DNA of 5,591 nt from an uncultured bacterium. Lineage in GTDB: Bacteria > Patescibacteriota > Patescibacteriia > UBA1558 > GWA2-36-10. Position 1 is the stretch's first letter; each line of letters opens with the position of its first letter. The notes beneath the pieces were generated by a model. The model was not told the origin of the DNA, made no database searches, and was given only the letters and a program-made list of their open reading frames with translations. The stretch is from positions 1 to 5,591 of the forward strand of contig CALDOH010000079.1 in NCBI GenBank assembly GCA_937912185.1, read 5' to 3'. The translations under genes and the position numbers were made by a program. Of the stretch, positions 4,886 through 5,591 are shown piece after piece.

Positions 4886-5066
4886 AAGTAAAAGCGCTTT
4901 ACTCAAGATTAGTGTCACTTGGGGAGCTGTAGGAAGAAAATCGTAAGATAAGTAGAACCTACCGGGGTGCGCCCGTTATAGCGTCAGAATTAAGAATCAA
5001 ATTAAGGTGGTACCGTCCGATTATATCGGGCCCTTAAACGCAGCAATGCGTTTTTATTTTTTAAGG
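4886..5066 (+). promoter_or_regulatory. T-box riboswitch (valS leader), apparently with ultra-short Stem I
   Basis: The leader senses uncharged tRNA. The T-box sequence AAGGTGGTACCG (5004-5015) is clear. The antiterminator folds exactly: TTAAGG (5002-5007) with CCTTAA (5032-5037), a 7-nt bulge UGGUACC (5008-5014), then GUCCGAU (5015-5021) with AUCGGGC (5025-5031). UGGU in the bulge would pair with a tRNA ending ACCA, as expected for tRNA-Val. Upstream, Stem I can be drawn as GCU(4896-4898)/AGC(4925-4927) plus CUCAAG(4902-4907)/CUUGGG(4918-4923), with a 10-nt terminal loop (4908-4917) holding the valine codons GUG and GUC. Stem II is GUAGG(4929-4933)/CCUAC(4958-4962), capped by AUC-GUAA-GAU, with an AGUA/GAA S-turn (AGUA at 4951-4954). 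A IIA/B-like region follows: CGGG/CCCG (4963-4966, 4972-4975), then the conserved GUUA. The valS coding region starts at 5074. T-box identity is near certain; the Stem I fold and specifier are inference. Confidence 0.93.
5036..5062 (+). terminator. T-box-associated terminator hairpin / sequestrator region
   Basis: AAACGCA (5036-5042) pairs with TGCGTTT (5047-5053) around a GCAA tetraloop, and is followed by T-rich DNA (5051-5062, TTTTTATTTTTT). It shares only two bases (5036-5037) with the antiterminator, and its stem has just three GC pairs, so it is a weak terminator. CCTTAA (5032-5037) can instead pair with TTAAGG (5061-5066), enclosing this hairpin and hiding the valS Shine-Dalgarno site. 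Confidence 0.65.
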
Positions 5067-5067
5067 A
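5063..5067 (+). promoter_or_regulatory. valS Shine-Dalgarno site
   Basis: AAGGA lies 6 nt before the ATG at 5074, ideal spacing. It is the only clear Shine-Dalgarno site found before any gene start in this window. It sits inside the TTAAGG that can pair with CCTTAA at 5032-5037, so its access could be set by the T-box. Confidence 0.85.
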
Positions 5068-5073
5068 AAAATT

Positions 5074-5591
5074 ATGAAAGTTAAAGATTTAGACAAAGCT
5101 TATGAGCCACAGAAATATGAAGATAATATCTATACTGCTTGGGAGCAGTCTGGATTTTTTAACCCAGATAATTTAAAAGCTAAAGGCAAGCCTTTTACTA
5201 TATCTATGCCACCACCCAATGCTACTGGTATCCTTCACCTGGGGCATGCGGCAGCCTTGGCCTATGAGGATCTAATGATCCGCTATCGTCGTCTCAAGGG
5301 TGATAAGGCCCTCTGGGTGCCTGGTACTGATCATGCTGCTATTGCCACTCAGACCAAAGTAGAGAAGATGTTGGCTCAGGAGGGCATTAGTCGAGAAAAG
5401 CTTGGTCGAGAAAAGTTTTTGCAAAGAGTCAGAGACTATGTAGCTGATTCTCAAGGCACTATCCGTAAACAGACTCGTAAGATGGGCTCTAGTTGTGATT
5501 GGTCACGTGAGCGCTATACCTTTGATCAAGGATTGTCCAAAGCAGTCTCCGAGGCTTTTGTTAAAATGCACAAAGATGGCTTGATTGAACG
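5074..5591 (+). CDS. valS: Valyl-tRNA synthetase, N-terminal part (truncated by window end)
   Basis: This class I aminoacyl-tRNA synthetase joins valine to tRNA-Val. The frame is open to the end, giving 172 codons of an enzyme usually near 880 aa; no stop is reached. Seen: the N-terminal KAYEPQKYEDNIYTAWEQSGFF pattern (residues 9-29 region), the HIGH-type ATP-binding motif as HLGH (55-58) within PPPNATG-ILHLGHA, and WVPGTDHAAIATQ (81-93). That last motif, with MGSSCDWSRERYTFD (137-151), points to ValRS and not IleRS or LeuRS. The KMSKS motif, editing domain and anticodon-binding domain lie outside. ATG at 5074 is set by AAGGA 6 nt upstream and by the family N-terminus. A T-box leader immediately upstream should raise expression when uncharged tRNA-Val accumulates. 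Confidence 0.96.
   Translation, partial: MKVKDLDKAYEPQKYEDNIYTAWEQSGFFNPDNLKAKGKPFTISMPPPNATGILHLGHAAALAYEDLMIRYRRLKGDKALWVPGTDHAAIATQTKVEKMLAQEGISREKLGREKFLQRVRDYVADSQGTIRKQTRKMGSSCDWSRERYTFDQGLSKAVSEAFVKMHKDGLIE

Noticed and set aside
4887..4903. Perfect hairpin AGTAAA/TTTACT at the start of the T-box leader
   Set aside because: It is AU-only and competes with the Stem I pairing at 4896-4927, which places a valine codon in the loop; it may form transiently but is not called as a separate element.
5272..5454. Minus-strand 60-aa open frame inside valS
   Set aside because: It is antisense to the conserved ValRS catalytic region.
1..5591. Alternative genetic code (TGA recoded as glycine or tryptophan)
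   Set aside because: All complete genes end in TAA, no in-frame TGA was noticed, and tryptophan and glycine positions use TGG and GGN. The standard bacterial code fits, though absence of TGA cannot exclude recoding.
1..5591. tRNA or rRNA genes, CRISPR arrays, transposase genes, replication origin
   Set aside because: No cloverleaf with a T-loop, no regularly spaced direct repeats, no transposase motifs and no DnaA-box cluster were found on reading both strands.

Overview
The window looks like chromosomal DNA from an AT-rich, small-genome bacterium, most likely Patescibacteria (the Candidate Phyla Radiation). This rests on protein style and is not proven. The signs are: a secreted protein with Fn3-like domains, calcium repeats and a C-terminal module of a kind I associate with this group; a short conserved hypothetical ending in a FDL..I..YFPE motif; nearly no Shine-Dalgarno sites; and intergenic inverted repeats whose ends read 'NPVRN'. 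All five complete genes and the 5'-truncated one stop with TAA. Tryptophan is TGG, and no in-frame TGA was noticed.

Layout: 1-572 (+) is the C-terminal part of a polytopic membrane protein, ending at a bidirectional terminator (577-608) shared with the convergent gene at 617-2032 (-). That gene encodes a secreted protein with three Fn3-like domains and thrombospondin-3-type calcium repeats, driven by a perfect consensus promoter. Next is trmB (2109-2750, -), then a divergent intergenic region holding a 65-bp inverted-repeat element, a 91-aa gene of unknown function (2866-3141, +), a second, longer inverted-repeat element (3234-3376), tsaD (3375-4418, +), tsaE (4430-4852, +), and a leader with a T-box riboswitch (about 4886-5066) in front of valS (5074 to the window end, truncated).

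The right half is tRNA-centred: TrmB makes m7G in tRNA, TsaD and TsaE belong to the t6A37 pathway, and ValS charges tRNA-Val under a leader that senses uncharged tRNA. The most interesting object is this leader. It has an exact T-box antiterminator with a UGGU bulge matching an ACCA tRNA end. Its Stem I appears very short, with a valine codon in the terminal loop. It also carries a hexamer, CCTTAA, that can pair either with TTAAGG in the antiterminator or with an identical TTAAGG that is the valS Shine-Dalgarno site. A weak hairpin plus U-tract sits between them, so the switch may act on translation, transcription or both.

The second point of interest is the pair of inverted-repeat elements (core GTTAGAAAT). 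Their ends butt against the start codons of trmB and tsaD, and one overlaps a promoter. They look like degenerate MITE-like repeats that have become the 5' leaders of housekeeping genes.
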